Shown piece by piece: positions 41,524 through 49,636 of a DNA stretch of 59,100 nucleotides (within the stretch, counting starts at the first letter, position 1; each line of letters opens with the position of its first letter). Source of the DNA: Paludibacter sp. (GTDB lineage Bacteria; Bacteroidota; Bacteroidia; Bacteroidales; Paludibacteraceae); NCBI GenBank assembly GCA_017882285.1, contig JADGPS010000009.1, positions 1 to 59,100 of the forward strand, given 5' to 3'. The notes below the pieces were generated by a model, which saw nothing but the letters and a program-made list of their open reading frames with translations, was not told where the DNA came from and searched no databases. A program made the position numbers and the translations under genes.

Positions 41524-41580
41524 AGACGACCTTTTAAATCAGGATGATTTTTACTAAATTTCGTATCAAAGGGTCGTCGT
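41524..41580 (-). promoter_or_regulatory. Candidate structured leader RNA of the Mg transport operon
   Basis: On the minus strand GACGACCCTTT (from about 41580) pairs with AAAAGGTCGTC (ending near 41524), enclosing a smaller perfect hairpin of 6 bp with a TCC loop. Its position between promoter and start codon and the possible competing pairing suggest a cis-acting switch. Confidence 0.45.
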
Positions 41581-41610
41581 CCATTTTGGATGTTTTTTTT
41601 AATTACGGCG

Positions 41611-41618
41611 CAAAGGTA
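41611..41618 (-). promoter_or_regulatory. Putative -7 box of the Mg transport operon
   Basis: TACCTTTG on the minus strand, fitting TAnnTTTG. Confidence 0.5.
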
Positions 41619-41786
41619 ACTTTATTTTTTTATACATTCTTGCACCAATAATACTTTAACTCTTTTTTTTGTTTTCAATTTTTCTGTAATTTTTTATCAA
41701 TCAACTGAATCATAAGGTTATCAAAGTTTGTTCTTAAACTTATCAACATTTACACCATGTGTTCATGTTTACTTTCTCCAATCAAT

Positions 41787-43061
41787 TTAAATTTCACTTA
41801 TTGCCTTCCTGAAAAAATACCTTGAACAGAGTATGTATACTAGTCCACCAAGAACAGAGGAGTATGCTGCCCCCATAATCCCAAAGAGATAAAGTGAAAC
41901 ACTAATAATCAGAATGTTAAATAACAAGCTTATTAAACTAGTATAGACGTTGTAATTAATTTTACCTAAACCAAAAATTGCTCCATATTGAAGTTGAGCC
42001 AACAGACGTAAGCTCCAACCTATAGCTAAAAATGGAAAATACTGCATTGAAGGATCATATTTCCCTTCAAAAATCATGTGAAGTAAAAATGGAACAAAAA
42101 GCAATACAGCAAATAGAGTTATCGCAATAATCAGATAAAGTATCTTATTGTAACGTTTAAATGCTATTAAGAATTCATTTTTTTGTTGGGCTAACGACGA
42201 AAAGTATGGTATTGTTATTTGTTGAACTGTATATGGAATTATTTTCATAACCACTGTAATTGTTAATGCAAAACTATAATATCCAATTAGATGCATATCA
42301 TTCACAAAAAAATTCAGCAATAATATATCTACGTATGCCGATATTTCGGATAATAAATATCCAAACATTGATGTTTTAGCATAGTTCCAATGAATCGAAA
42401 AATGAGAGAAGTTTTTGAATGAGAAAATGTTAAATTTTTTAATGGAGCCATAGACTCGAAAACATACAAATAGCATTAAAATAAAACTTAAATTATAAGC
42501 CACATAGTAGCCTTTTATTCCAATGCAATATGTTAAAAGTACAATTGCTACTATCGATATTAATTTATTCGATATGGTTAAGTTAGATATTAATTTAATT
42601 CTGTTAGTAGCTTGAAAATAAGAAACAAAGACTATAAAGACCGAATTACTTATTATTGGAAATAGTCCAAGAGGAATAAGCCATTGAATAAGTTTATCAG
42701 ATGAGAATATGTCGAAAATATTTAATATCAGTATTATTAAATAAAGGCTTACAGTTGAAAAGATGGTGAAGAATAAAGCTGATTCAAATAATGAATTTCT
42801 TTCTTCAGTAGTTCTGTTTTCGGAACAAAGTTTGAGTGTGGAGGAATTAAAACCCATACCTGCTACTATTGAGAAAATAGATAAGTAGGTTTGAATAATT
42901 TTTATACGACCTATATCATCCGGAGACAAAATTCCTGCAACAAACAGTTGAGAGGCAAAAGAAACAACTTGAATGAGCAAATTGGCCGACAATAAATGGA
43001 AAAATCCTTTTTGACGGATGTTTTGGAATATCGTTAATTTATTTTCGAGCTTAAAATTCAT
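41787..43061 (-). CDS. Oligosaccharide flippase (Wzx-like, MOP superfamily)
   Basis: A 424-residue inner-membrane protein with about 12 hydrophobic helices. It opens with a short cytoplasmic stretch, then SANLLIQVVSFASQLFVAGILSPDDIGRIKI, the typical start of polysaccharide-type flippases, and shows the MOP two-bundle pattern. It should move lipid-linked sugar units across the membrane. It lies 80 bp behind an O-acetyltransferase gene and near a FemAB-like gene, all leftward and AT-rich, indicating a surface-glycan cluster fragment that may have been acquired as a block. Confidence 0.82.
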   Translation of the reverse strand: MNFKLENKLTIFQNIRQKGFFHLLSANLLIQVVSFASQLFVAGILSPDDIGRIKIIQTYLSIFSIVAGMGFNSSTLKLCSENRTTEERNSLFESALFFTIFSTVSLYLIILILNIFDIFSSDKLIQWLIPLGLFPIISNSVFIVFVSYFQATNRIKLISNLTISNKLISIVAIVLLTYCIGIKGYYVAYNLSFILMLFVCFRVYGSIKKFNIFSFKNFSHFSIHWNYAKTSMFGYLLSEISAYVDILLLNFFVNDMHLIGYYSFALTITVVMKIIPYTVQQITIPYFSSLAQQKNEFLIAFKRYNKILYLIIAITLFAVLLFVPFLLHMIFEGKYDPSMQYFPFLAIGWSLRLLAQLQYGAIFGLGKINYNVYTSLISLLFNILIISVSLYLFGIMGAAYSSVLGGLVYILCSRYFFRKAISEI

Positions 43062-43141
43062 TCAAAATGTAGATTGTAAATTTTTGTTGAATTTTTAAAT
43101 TATTATTTGACTAAATCTTTATCTTTCATTATCTTAGACAA

Positions 43142-43672
43142 CTATAATTCAATGTAGTTATCTAATTTTTTTATTAATTTCGCTGGAACTCCACCAATAA
43201 TTTGATTACCCTCTATGAATGACTTAGTAACAACGGCTCCTGCTGCAACAATTGTGTGTTCACCAAGCTCAACTTCGGGTAAAATCACACAATTGCAAAG
43301 CAATAAAGAATTTTTGTGAATAATTATGGGTTTACCTTCATTGTATTTTTTATAATTATTCTCGTTGTGATTCTGACTAATTATGGAAACATTAGGTCCT
43401 AACCAAACGTTTTCTTCCAAGATTATTCCATTTCTTCCATCTATATAATTCCTTATTGCTTCTCCTACTAACTCGGTTTTGGAATGAATATTTTCATGCC
43501 CTTTTACAAATGAAGTATAGTGAACCGGCCAAGGAACTGATCGATTTATTCCAATTATTTTTTGAATAAAAGCTATAAAAAATAATTCTTTAATTGACTG
43601 TCCACTAGGAGTATATCGCTTATATATTAATGTAAAAAATTTATAAACAATAAATTTGAGTTTATTTTTCAT
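43142..43672 (-). CDS. Left-handed beta-helix acyltransferase (CatB/LbH type)
   Basis: A 176-residue protein of the hexapeptide acyltransferase family. Hexapeptide-type turns cover the second half (GIILEENVWLGPNVSIISQN, CNCVILPEVELGEHTIVAAGAVVTKSF, GGVPAKLIKK), with the catalytic His in SQNHNENNY. The N-terminal 60 residues are basic and helical. It probably O-acetylates a sugar of a surface polysaccharide. It sits between the FemAB-like gene (140 bp upstream) and the flippase. Confidence 0.82.
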   Translation of the reverse strand: MKNKLKFIVYKFFTLIYKRYTPSGQSIKELFFIAFIQKIIGINRSVPWPVHYTSFVKGHENIHSKTELVGEAIRNYIDGRNGIILEENVWLGPNVSIISQNHNENNYKKYNEGKPIIIHKNSLLLCNCVILPEVELGEHTIVAAGAVVTKSFIEGNQIIGGVPAKLIKKLDNYIEL

Positions 43673-43814
43673 TCGCTAATAATTTTAAGATTGTCAGATA
43701 TAATTTTGCCACATTTTTGTAATTCACTTTTTCCCAGATTAAAAGTGTGAATAACACATTTGGTAATTTCTACAGGTGTGTATCTTGAATGTCAAGTATT
43801 TCTGAAATAATTAT

Positions 43815-44792
43815 CTATTTCGAGTATAACCATTTTCTTGAATGATATAATAATCTAAAACAGACTGAATTAAACTTTCTTATCCTGAAATATGGTACTT
43901 GAATAGTACCGAATTCTCGAAATGATTCTTCTATATTTTTATTCATGCTTCCTTCAAAATCGAATAATTTTGATTTTGTTGACATCTGTTTAATCGCTTC
44001 CCAAAAGACAAGAGATGAAGCACCAGATGACCGAAATTTGGGATTGATGGTTGAAATTAAATTATAAGCACAATTTTCATCCCAAACAATAAATAAAGCA
44101 GCATGTAGATTCATTTGTTCATCTATTGCTGAAATTACACAACCTTGATTTCTTGATTTGCTTGCCTCAAATATTCTCAAAAATAATTCTTTAGAATAAT
44201 GAACTCTATGACCTGAAGTATTTAAGTTTTGTTGCAAATGGTTGTAAAATTCTTCTCCTGAAACCTCAAAACTAATTTTAATCGTTTTTTTAGCTTTATT
44301 TATATGTGATTTCTTTGAAGCCCTAAATTGTTGAAAACAACTATCAGAGTTTGAAATGTCTAAAATTTGATAAGTGTATCTGGTTGTCTGTTCAAATCTT
44401 TTCCAAAAAAATGGAAGCCAGTTTGTGATAGAATGATGGAAATTTTGATCATAATAACTGAATTTTAATTTTTCTAATTGATTTACAAGACCAGTCATCA
44501 CTTCTTTTTTGAAACTAATTTTCTCATTCTCAGATAAATTATTCGAATTATTTATCCAGATGCCATTAAATTGAGTAAGTTGAGGTTGTAAAATAATTCT
44601 AAATCCTAGTTTCTTCACATAATAAAAAACCAAAACTCCTAGAATCTTATTGTTTTTTTCATAAATAAGTACATCCCAATCTTTGTAATTACAAACTGCA
44701 TCCATCCACCAAGATTGCATGAATAATGGAATGCTTTTATTTTCGTTGCATAATTTACAAAAGCGCTCCTTATTTGTTTGATTTATCAGCAT
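43815..44792 (-). CDS. FemAB/BioF2-like GNAT-fold acyltransferase
   Basis: A 325-residue soluble protein. The pattern PLFMQSWWMDAVCNYKDWDVLIYEKNNKILGVL at the start, FRASKKSHINKAKKT at about 158 and the C-terminal LDFEGSMNKNIEESFREFG are hallmarks of the tandem-GNAT FemAB-like proteins (often called BioF2-like or GNAT acetyltransferase in polysaccharide clusters). The family transfers aminoacyl or acyl groups. The specific donor and acceptor are unknown. It is the first gene of the leftward surface-glycan block; the divergent bactofilin gene lies 222 bp away. Confidence 0.75.
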   Translation of the reverse strand: MLINQTNKERFCKLCNENKSIPLFMQSWWMDAVCNYKDWDVLIYEKNNKILGVLVFYYVKKLGFRIILQPQLTQFNGIWINNSNNLSENEKISFKKEVMTGLVNQLEKLKFSYYDQNFHHSITNWLPFFWKRFEQTTRYTYQILDISNSDSCFQQFRASKKSHINKAKKTIKISFEVSGEEFYNHLQQNLNTSGHRVHYSKELFLRIFEASKSRNQGCVISAIDEQMNLHAALFIVWDENCAYNLISTINPKFRSSGASSLVFWEAIKQMSTKSKLFDFEGSMNKNIEESFREFGTIQVPYFRIRKFNSVCFRLLYHSRKWLYSK

Positions 44793-44977
44793 AAATTAAA
44801 ATATTGTGATAAAGTATTTTTTTTTATTTATGAATAAAACAAAAGTAATTGATTTTTGTCACATTACAATATGAAATTGCTGTTAATTTAAAACGAAAAG
44901 AAAAACATTTTAGTCTTTGCCATAATTCGATGAATAGTTTTTTTAATCAATTATTTTGTTATTCAGAAAGAATGCAT

Positions 44978-44985
44978 TATTTTTG
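44978..44985 (+). promoter_or_regulatory. Putative -7 box of the bactofilin gene
   Basis: TATTTTTG fits TAnnTTTG, 29 bp before the start codon. Confidence 0.5.
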
Positions 44986-45014
44986 AACTTTCAAAATAAT
45001 GTTAAGTTAAGATT

Positions 45015-45383
45015 ATGGCAAAAGAAGTAGTAACAAATACCGGTGCAATGTACAATGCACTGACCAATGGCAGTAAAATTGTTGGTAAAATCTTCGCAGA
45101 TAGTGATTTTAGAATCGATGGTGAAGTAGAAGGAACTATCACTTGTAAGGGCAAAGTTGTAATCGGACAAAAAGGTTATCTGAAAGGCTCAATTTCGTGT
45201 TTAAATGCTGAAATTGTGGGTAAAGTGGAAGGTGATATTATGGTAGCTGAAACCTTGTTTTTACGTAGTACTGCCATTATTAATGGTGATGTAAAAACGA
45301 AAATGCTGATGGTTGAACCAAGCGCAGTTTTCAATGGAACTTGTTCAATGAAAGATTTTGGAAATACTCCTGAAACTGAATAA
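45015..45383 (+). CDS. Bactofilin (polymer-forming cytoskeletal protein)
   Basis: A 122-residue bactofilin: a short flexible N-terminus, then a beta-helical core with regular turns (GSKIVGKIFADSDFRIDGEVEGTITCKGKVVIG, LNAEIVGKVEGDIMVAETLFL, STAIINGDVKTKMLMVEPSAVF) and a short polar tail. Such proteins polymerise without nucleotide and organise envelope growth or polysaccharide machinery. It is monocistronic with a good terminator. Confidence 0.9.
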   Translation: MAKEVVTNTGAMYNALTNGSKIVGKIFADSDFRIDGEVEGTITCKGKVVIGQKGYLKGSISCLNAEIVGKVEGDIMVAETLFLRSTAIINGDVKTKMLMVEPSAVFNGTCSMKDFGNTPETE

Positions 45384-45438
45384 ATATCAATAATTGAACA
45401 AATAGACTTTTATTCCTGTTTAGTATTTTAAATTATAT

Positions 45439-45473
45439 AACGTTGAGGTATTCTTGCTTCAACGTTTTTGTTT
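45439..45473 (+). terminator. Intrinsic terminator after bactofilin
   Basis: AACGTTGA (45439-45446) pairs with TCAACGTT (45459-45466) followed by a T-rich run. Confidence 0.85.
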
Positions 45474-45523
45474 TAAATTTTAAAATATCTCTTTTCTATG
45501 AAAAACATTCATTATAAAGCATT

Positions 45524-45712
45524 TTATCGATGTTCTCGATTATTATGATCAATAATTAATACATTACCTCTTTTTTGATGATTGTTTTCGTGCTTATTAA
45601 ACCAACCTCTATGTCTTCCATTATCAGTATGACGTCCTACTTCACACGATGTCATACCACATAAAATCAGGGAAAGAAACAAAATTGTTAAAATACTTCT
45701 AAGTTTTTTCAT
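45524..45712 (-). CDS. Small His/Arg-rich lipoprotein
   Basis: A 62-residue protein with a lipoprotein signal peptide (MKKLRSILTILFLSLILCGMTSC). The mature part of about 40 residues is rich in His, Asn and Arg (GRHTDNGRHRGWFNKHENNH). I do not recognise a family. A genuine signal peptide and lipobox make it a believable gene despite its size. His-rich small lipoproteins may bind metal, but that is only a guess. It is convergent with the bactofilin gene. Confidence 0.65.
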   Translation of the reverse strand: MKKLRSILTILFLSLILCGMTSCEVGRHTDNGRHRGWFNKHENNHQKRGNVLIIDHNNREHR

Positions 45713-46077
45713 ATTATTTATTTTTTATACAAAGATCGTTCAATTCATGCATGAATTAATTACATAATTTAGGAAATAAGTTACATGATTCATAGATTTG
45801 GCTTCTGAAGGGTTAATAGAAAACAAAATCGTCTACTTACCAACCAGTTCTACTATTTACTTTTTTAATTTAGGACATGTCCGAATGGACGGTTTTTTAT
45901 TTGATTATCCAAGCTCTATTTTCTATTGAATATTAGAATAGAACAACAGACTTGAATATGTGTGAATATTATAATTAATTTCAAAAGTTGTGTAACATTT
46001 ACTGCTTTATGACTACTTACATTTGTAGCGTTATAAAAATTCATTAATAATACAATTGAAAATAAAATAATACAGCG
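45713..46077. other. Divergent intergenic region
   Basis: AT-rich, no gene. It holds a GGACATGTCC palindrome and a small GTCC/GGAC hairpin followed by six T (about 45873-45898), and the TACATTTG box at 46018-46025 that probably drives the Gln-rich protein gene. Confidence 0.5.
46018..46025 (+). promoter_or_regulatory. Putative -7 box of the YXWGXW gene
   Basis: TACATTTG fits TAnnTTTG, about 52 bp before the start codon at 46078. Confidence 0.5.
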
Positions 46078-47382
46078 ATGAAAACAATTAAAAGTATTTC
46101 AATCATTTTTCTTTTCATGTTGGCTATGTTTATACAACCGTCAACAACTGATGCACAGATCAGAGTCGGTATTACTATACGGGTACGACATGCCCCGCCA
46201 GCATTGCCCTATTATTCACAACCCTATTGTCCAGTTGATGGTTATCTTTGGATACCGGGTTATTGGGCATATAATGGTTATGACTATTATTGGGTACCGG
46301 GTTATTGGGTAAGACCTCCTCACTATGGATATTTTTGGACACCTTGTTATTGGGGGTACAGTGGTGGCTATTATGGTTTTCATAATGGTTATTGGGGACC
46401 GAGCGTTGGATATTATGGCGGTGTGAACTATGGATATGGATATGGCGGTTCAGGATTTTATGGCGGCAGATGGAGAAATAACCACTTCGAATATAATACG
46501 GCTGTTATGAACGTAAACAGAACCGTTGTTCGTAACACCTATGTGGATCGTACTTACGTTACTAATAACACCTCGATTAATCGCCCCAGCTTTAATGGAC
46601 CGGGTGGTGTAAGAACAATGCCGACGGCGCGTGAAAAAGTAGCCATGGCGCAGAAACATATACAGCCGACAGCTATACAAACAACTCACCAGCAAGCTGC
46701 AAGCAAAAATCGAAGTCAATTTGCATCGGTAAATAAAGGACATCCTGCTAATACTGCAGTAAATAAAGTGGGAGGAACTGGTTCTAATTCACAAGGACAA
46801 CAGCAAGTTCGTCAACAACAGCAAAATAAACAGCAACAACAGCAAGTTCGCCAGCAACAGCAGAACAAACAACAGCAACAACAGCAAGTTCGTCAGCAAC
46901 AGCAGAACAAACAACAGCAGCAACAGCAAGTTCGCCAGCAACAGCAAAATAAACAGCAGCAACAGCAAGTTCGTCAGCAACAGCAGAACAAACAACAGCA
47001 GCAACAGCAAGTTCGCCAGCAACAGCAAAATAAACAGCAGCAACAGCAGAACAAACAACAGCAGCAACAGCAAGTTCGCCAGCAACAACAAAATAATCAA
47101 CAGCAACAACAGCAAGTTCGTCAGCAACAGCAGAACAAACAACAGCAGCAACAGCAAGTTCGCCAGCAACAACAAAATAATCAACAGCAGCAACAGCAAG
47201 TTCGCCAGCAACAACAAAATAATCAACAGCAACAACAGCAAGTTCGTCAGCAACAGCAGAACCAGCAACAGCAACAACAAAATAAACAACAGCAGCAACA
47301 GCAAGTTCGCCAACAACAGCAACAACAGCAAGCTCCTCAACAGCAAGCTCCTGGGCAGAATAAAAAAGACAAAAAAAACTAA
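46078..47382 (+). CDS. YXWGXW-repeat secreted protein with Gln-rich repeat domain
   Basis: A 434-residue exported protein (signal peptide ending STTDAQ). Residues about 40-140 are YXWGXW-type repeats (YLWIPGYWAYNG, YYWVPGYWVRPP, YFWTPCYWGY, GYYGFHNGYWG). After a linker the last 190 residues are almost only Gln with twelve QQVRQQQQN-type units of 13-14 residues (some with a short extra NK block), then a Lys tail. The repeat DNA is CAGCAACAG-rich and probably length-variable by slippage. The function is unknown. YXWGXW proteins are common outer-envelope proteins in Bacteroidota, and the Gln tract may form an aggregating or elastic extension. The antisense frame over the tract is open only because CAG/CAA reads as Leu. 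Confidence 0.85.
   Translation: MKTIKSISIIFLFMLAMFIQPSTTDAQIRVGITIRVRHAPPALPYYSQPYCPVDGYLWIPGYWAYNGYDYYWVPGYWVRPPHYGYFWTPCYWGYSGGYYGFHNGYWGPSVGYYGGVNYGYGYGGSGFYGGRWRNNHFEYNTAVMNVNRTVVRNTYVDRTYVTNNTSINRPSFNGPGGVRTMPTAREKVAMAQKHIQPTAIQTTHQQAASKNRSQFASVNKGHPANTAVNKVGGTGSNSQGQQQVRQQQQNKQQQQQVRQQQQNKQQQQQQVRQQQQNKQQQQQQVRQQQQNKQQQQQVRQQQQNKQQQQQQVRQQQQNKQQQQQNKQQQQQQVRQQQQNNQQQQQQVRQQQQNKQQQQQQVRQQQQNNQQQQQQVRQQQQNNQQQQQQVRQQQQNQQQQQQNKQQQQQQVRQQQQQQQAPQQQAPGQNKKDKKN
46795..47340 (+). repeat. Gln-codon tandem repeat
   Basis: Twelve near-identical units of about 39-42 bp (CAGCAAGTTCGYCAGCAACA core) coding for the QQVRQQQQN repeats. Third-base differences among units show they diverged after duplication. 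Confidence 0.9.
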
Positions 47383-47440
47383 CAAAACGAAAGAGACACG
47401 TCCTTTCTGATTTGTCCTTAATGTTTTGTAAAAACTATAC

Positions 47441-47483
47441 AATGGTTAATGGAATTTGTAATTCTGCTAACCATTGTTTCTTT
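47441..47483 (+). terminator. Terminator of the YXWGXW gene
   Basis: AATGGTTA (47441-47448) pairs with TAACCATT (47468-47475), followed by GTTTCTTTT. Confidence 0.75.
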
Positions 47484-47701
47484 TGATTTCCAATTCATCC
47501 CCGCTGGGGTAGGTTTGAACTTGTGCCCGACTTGTTCCGGTTCATGAGAAAAATAAAGAAGTTTTCAACTTCAAATCGATTGTAAATGGAACAAACCTTC
47601 TGCACGATACACATTTAATTTCAGCAAACTTGTTCCGACGAGTCGGAAAGATACATTTTGTTAATCTTATGCTATGCAAGGACATACTCGGCTCGACGGG
47701 T

Positions 47702-47745
47702 AAAATAAAAGCCAACTCATCATCTCAATGGGCTGGCTCTATTTT
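47702..47745 (-). terminator. Terminator of the sigma-factor operon
   Basis: AAAATA and AGCCA pair with TGGCT and TATTTT. Read leftward the stem ends in TTTTATTTT, 40-85 bp after the DUF4252 stop. Confidence 0.7.
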
Positions 47746-47787
47746 AATCATGGCGATTAACAAACAAAATTTCAGTAAGAATCTATA

Positions 47788-48312
47788 TTAAGAAACAGGT
47801 TCTTCCGACTTTTCAACACACCCAAATGTATTCATCATCTTTCCATTCGTCGAAAAGGTATGCATCATTTCTTCTTTAGTCATTTTTCCGGTTATCCAGA
47901 TTAAACTAAATTCTCCTTTTTCTTTTGTCACTATAAGCATGTCCGCATTATCTTTTTCCGTGAACCGATAATAAATATGTACTCTTTCACCTTTGTCACG
48001 CGCTTCAACTGCAGTTTCAAAGTTTCCTTTCTCAACCACCTGATCCAGATCGCTTACAACAGATTTCATGAGGGCTGAAGATGCATCTGCGTTTAATGTC
48101 AATATTTTAATTGATTTCATTTTCGACATCATTTCACCGTTATCTTTTTTATTCCCACCAAAAGCCTGTCCAATATTCATCATACCCTTCCCAACCGAAA
48201 CATATTCGAATCGTTCATCATCACTATACTTATTAAAGAGTGATTGAAGGGTTTGTGCCTGACTTGCTGCTACCATTAAAAGTACAGCAAGTAATGTCAT
48301 AATCTTTTTCAT
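47788..48312 (-). CDS. DUF4252 family exported protein
   Basis: A 174-residue protein with signal peptide (MKKIMTLLAVLLMVAASQAQ). The mature part is DUF4252-like: LFNKYSDDERFEYVSVGKGMM at the start and VHIYYRFTEKDNADMLIVTKEKGEFSLIWITGKMTKEEM near the end. It has no Cys lipobox. Function is unknown. The family is typically the last gene of ECF-sigma/anti-sigma operons in Bacteroidota, as here (8 bp behind the putative anti-sigma gene), which suggests a sensor or output of the same envelope response. Confidence 0.85.
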   Translation of the reverse strand: MKKIMTLLAVLLMVAASQAQTLQSLFNKYSDDERFEYVSVGKGMMNIGQAFGGNKKDNGEMMSKMKSIKILTLNADASSALMKSVVSDLDQVVEKGNFETAVEARDKGERVHIYYRFTEKDNADMLIVTKEKGEFSLIWITGKMTKEEMMHTFSTNGKMMNTFGCVEKSEEPVS

Positions 48313-48320
48313 ACTAGTAT

Positions 48321-48824
48321 TTATTTAATTATTAATTTATTTTGTATTGCATTCATTTTATTCCTTACATTCTGTAAAGGCTCCACATCCTGTCTAACCT
48401 TATTAAAACTCTTCATAGGCTCCATGCTCCTTGCCAGGATATTATTGACTTTACTTAGTTTTTTCTCAGTATATCGTTGTACATATTCCGGATTTTCAAT
48501 TTTATTCCCGCCAATAACCGCAAAGTTTTCTTTCGTCTGGGGGAATTGTATCCACACCAACAATAAGATTGTTGCTGCAATTGCTGTGTAAGCAAATGTC
48601 TGAATCCATATCCGTTTTATTTTCCGTTGTACAGGTATTACTTTTTTCAATGGAGTTTTAGCAGTCTCATTCAATTCCTGCTTGAACTCTTCAAACAAGG
48701 CCCGGTATATCTCATGAACTGCTGCAACATTCCCTTCTGAAAAGTATTTTTTCAACTCTTTTTCCTCTGCCAGTGACGTTTCACCCCGAAAGTATTTTTC
48801 CAATAATTCATTCATCATTTCCAT
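48321..48824 (-). CDS. Putative single-pass anti-sigma factor
   Basis: A 167-residue protein: an N-terminal helical cytoplasmic part (MEMMNELLEKYFRGETSLAEE, the ELLEKYFxGETSxxEE pattern of Bacteroidota anti-sigma proteins), one transmembrane helix at about 76-93 (FAYTAIAATILLLVWIQF) and a short periplasmic tail. The start overlaps the sigma-factor stop (ATATGGAAATGATGA), so translation is coupled. It probably holds the ECF factor inactive at the membrane. There is no FecR domain, so this is not the iron-dicitrate type. Confidence 0.75.
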   Translation of the reverse strand: MEMMNELLEKYFRGETSLAEEKELKKYFSEGNVAAVHEIYRALFEEFKQELNETAKTPLKKVIPVQRKIKRIWIQTFAYTAIAATILLLVWIQFPQTKENFAVIGGNKIENPEYVQRYTEKKLSKVNNILARSMEPMKSFNKVRQDVEPLQNVRNKMNAIQNKLIIK

Positions 48825-49330
48825 ATTGTATCCTCCACTCTTTTTTGTTCATTTAAAATTTTTTCCCTGATCTTTTGACGTGCCCTGGATAAATTTACAC
48901 TGACAGCATTTTCAGTGAGAGACGTTATATAAGCTATTTCTGATATCTCCATTTCTTCCACATCACGCATTCTGATAATGGTACGTTGCAATTCCGGTAA
49001 ATTATCAATCATTCCCCGTATTCGGGTAGCTAAATCATTTCTTTCGGTCTGTTGATAGGGATTTGGTTCGATATATTCAAATTCAACAGCTAATTCAACT
49101 TCTTCCCTGTTTTGGCGAATTGTATCCAAACACAAATTTCTCATCGATCGCATCGTAAATGCCTGCATATTTTCAACTTCGTCCAGCATATTTCTTTTCT
49201 CCCATAATTTCAATATCAATTCCTGAACTGCATCCTGTGCTGCATCTACATTCCTTAAGATCGATTTTGCAAATCGGAATAATTTATCGGAATGATTCAA
49301 AATTTGACTATTGAATTGAGTTGATTCCAT
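48815..49330 (-). CDS. ECF-type RNA polymerase sigma factor
   Basis: A 171-residue sigma-70 family protein. The start is placed at the ATG at 49330 (MESTQFNSQILNHSDKLFRFA) because the 15 residues ahead look non-coding. Region 2 covers about 10-75 (LFRFAKSILRNVDAAQDAVQEL) and region 4 about 110-160 (LPELQRTIIRMRDVEEMEISEIA, then LTENAVSVNLSRARQKI). It should direct transcription of its own operon and some envelope genes once released from the adjoining anti-sigma factor. Confidence 0.92.
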   Translation of the reverse strand: MESTQFNSQILNHSDKLFRFAKSILRNVDAAQDAVQELILKLWEKRNMLDEVENMQAFTMRSMRNLCLDTIRQNREEVELAVEFEYIEPNPYQQTERNDLATRIRGMIDNLPELQRTIIRMRDVEEMEISEIAYITSLTENAVSVNLSRARQKIREKILNEQKRVEDTIWK

Positions 49331-49636
49331 ACACTTATAATGACGCAAGCGGGTTAAACATCTTACATCAGACATTCAACTTTTTTCAACAAATAAATTA
49401 TGATTTTTGAAATTTAGTGCAAATAAATATTTATATATTTCTATATCAAACGTTTAATCACCTGTAATTTATGTGTATATTCTCCGGTTTATACAAAAAT
49501 AATTCCTTTTGAGTCGACAGTTTCTACTTCTACTCCTTCCGATGCGTAGGTTTGAATCTATGCCCTACTTGGTGGGAAGATACACTTTGTTAATTTTTCG
49601 TTATGCAGTAGAGGGTCAGGTTGTTTAGCGCGATAT
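49331..49636. other. Intergenic region with second copy of a diverged repeat
   Basis: No gene. 49545-49610 is homologous to two blocks at 47509-47540 and 47629-47682 (see findings). The left part is AT-rich and must carry the sigma operon promoter. Confidence 0.6.

Larger units (their letters stand above)
41469..41786. other. Leader and promoter of the Mg transport operon
   Basis: Read leftward, a TACCTTTG -7 box (41611-41618) predicts a leader of about 135 nt. It contains a long hairpin (GACGACC pairing with GGTCGTC), an inner hairpin AAATCA-TCC-TGATTT and an alternative partner CGTCC near 41500 for the same GGACG segment, then AAAGGAGGTGG before the ATG. I see no match to the M-box consensus. 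The rest, toward 41786, is AT-rich without a gene. Confidence 0.5.
47383..47787. other. Intergenic region with terminators and a diverged repeat
   Basis: Holds the two convergent terminators (47441-47483 and 47702-47745) and one copy (47509-47540 plus 47629-47682) of a sequence that recurs at 49545-49610. No gene seen. Confidence 0.6.

Noticed and set aside
41469-41618. M-box Mg2+ riboswitch
   Set aside because: A structured leader is plausible but I could not match the conserved M-box sequence blocks.
46789-47442. Minus-strand 217-codon Leu-rich open frame
   Set aside because: It is the complement of the CAG/CAA repeat, which reads as Leu; no start region or family, and the plus strand has a clear gene with signal peptide.
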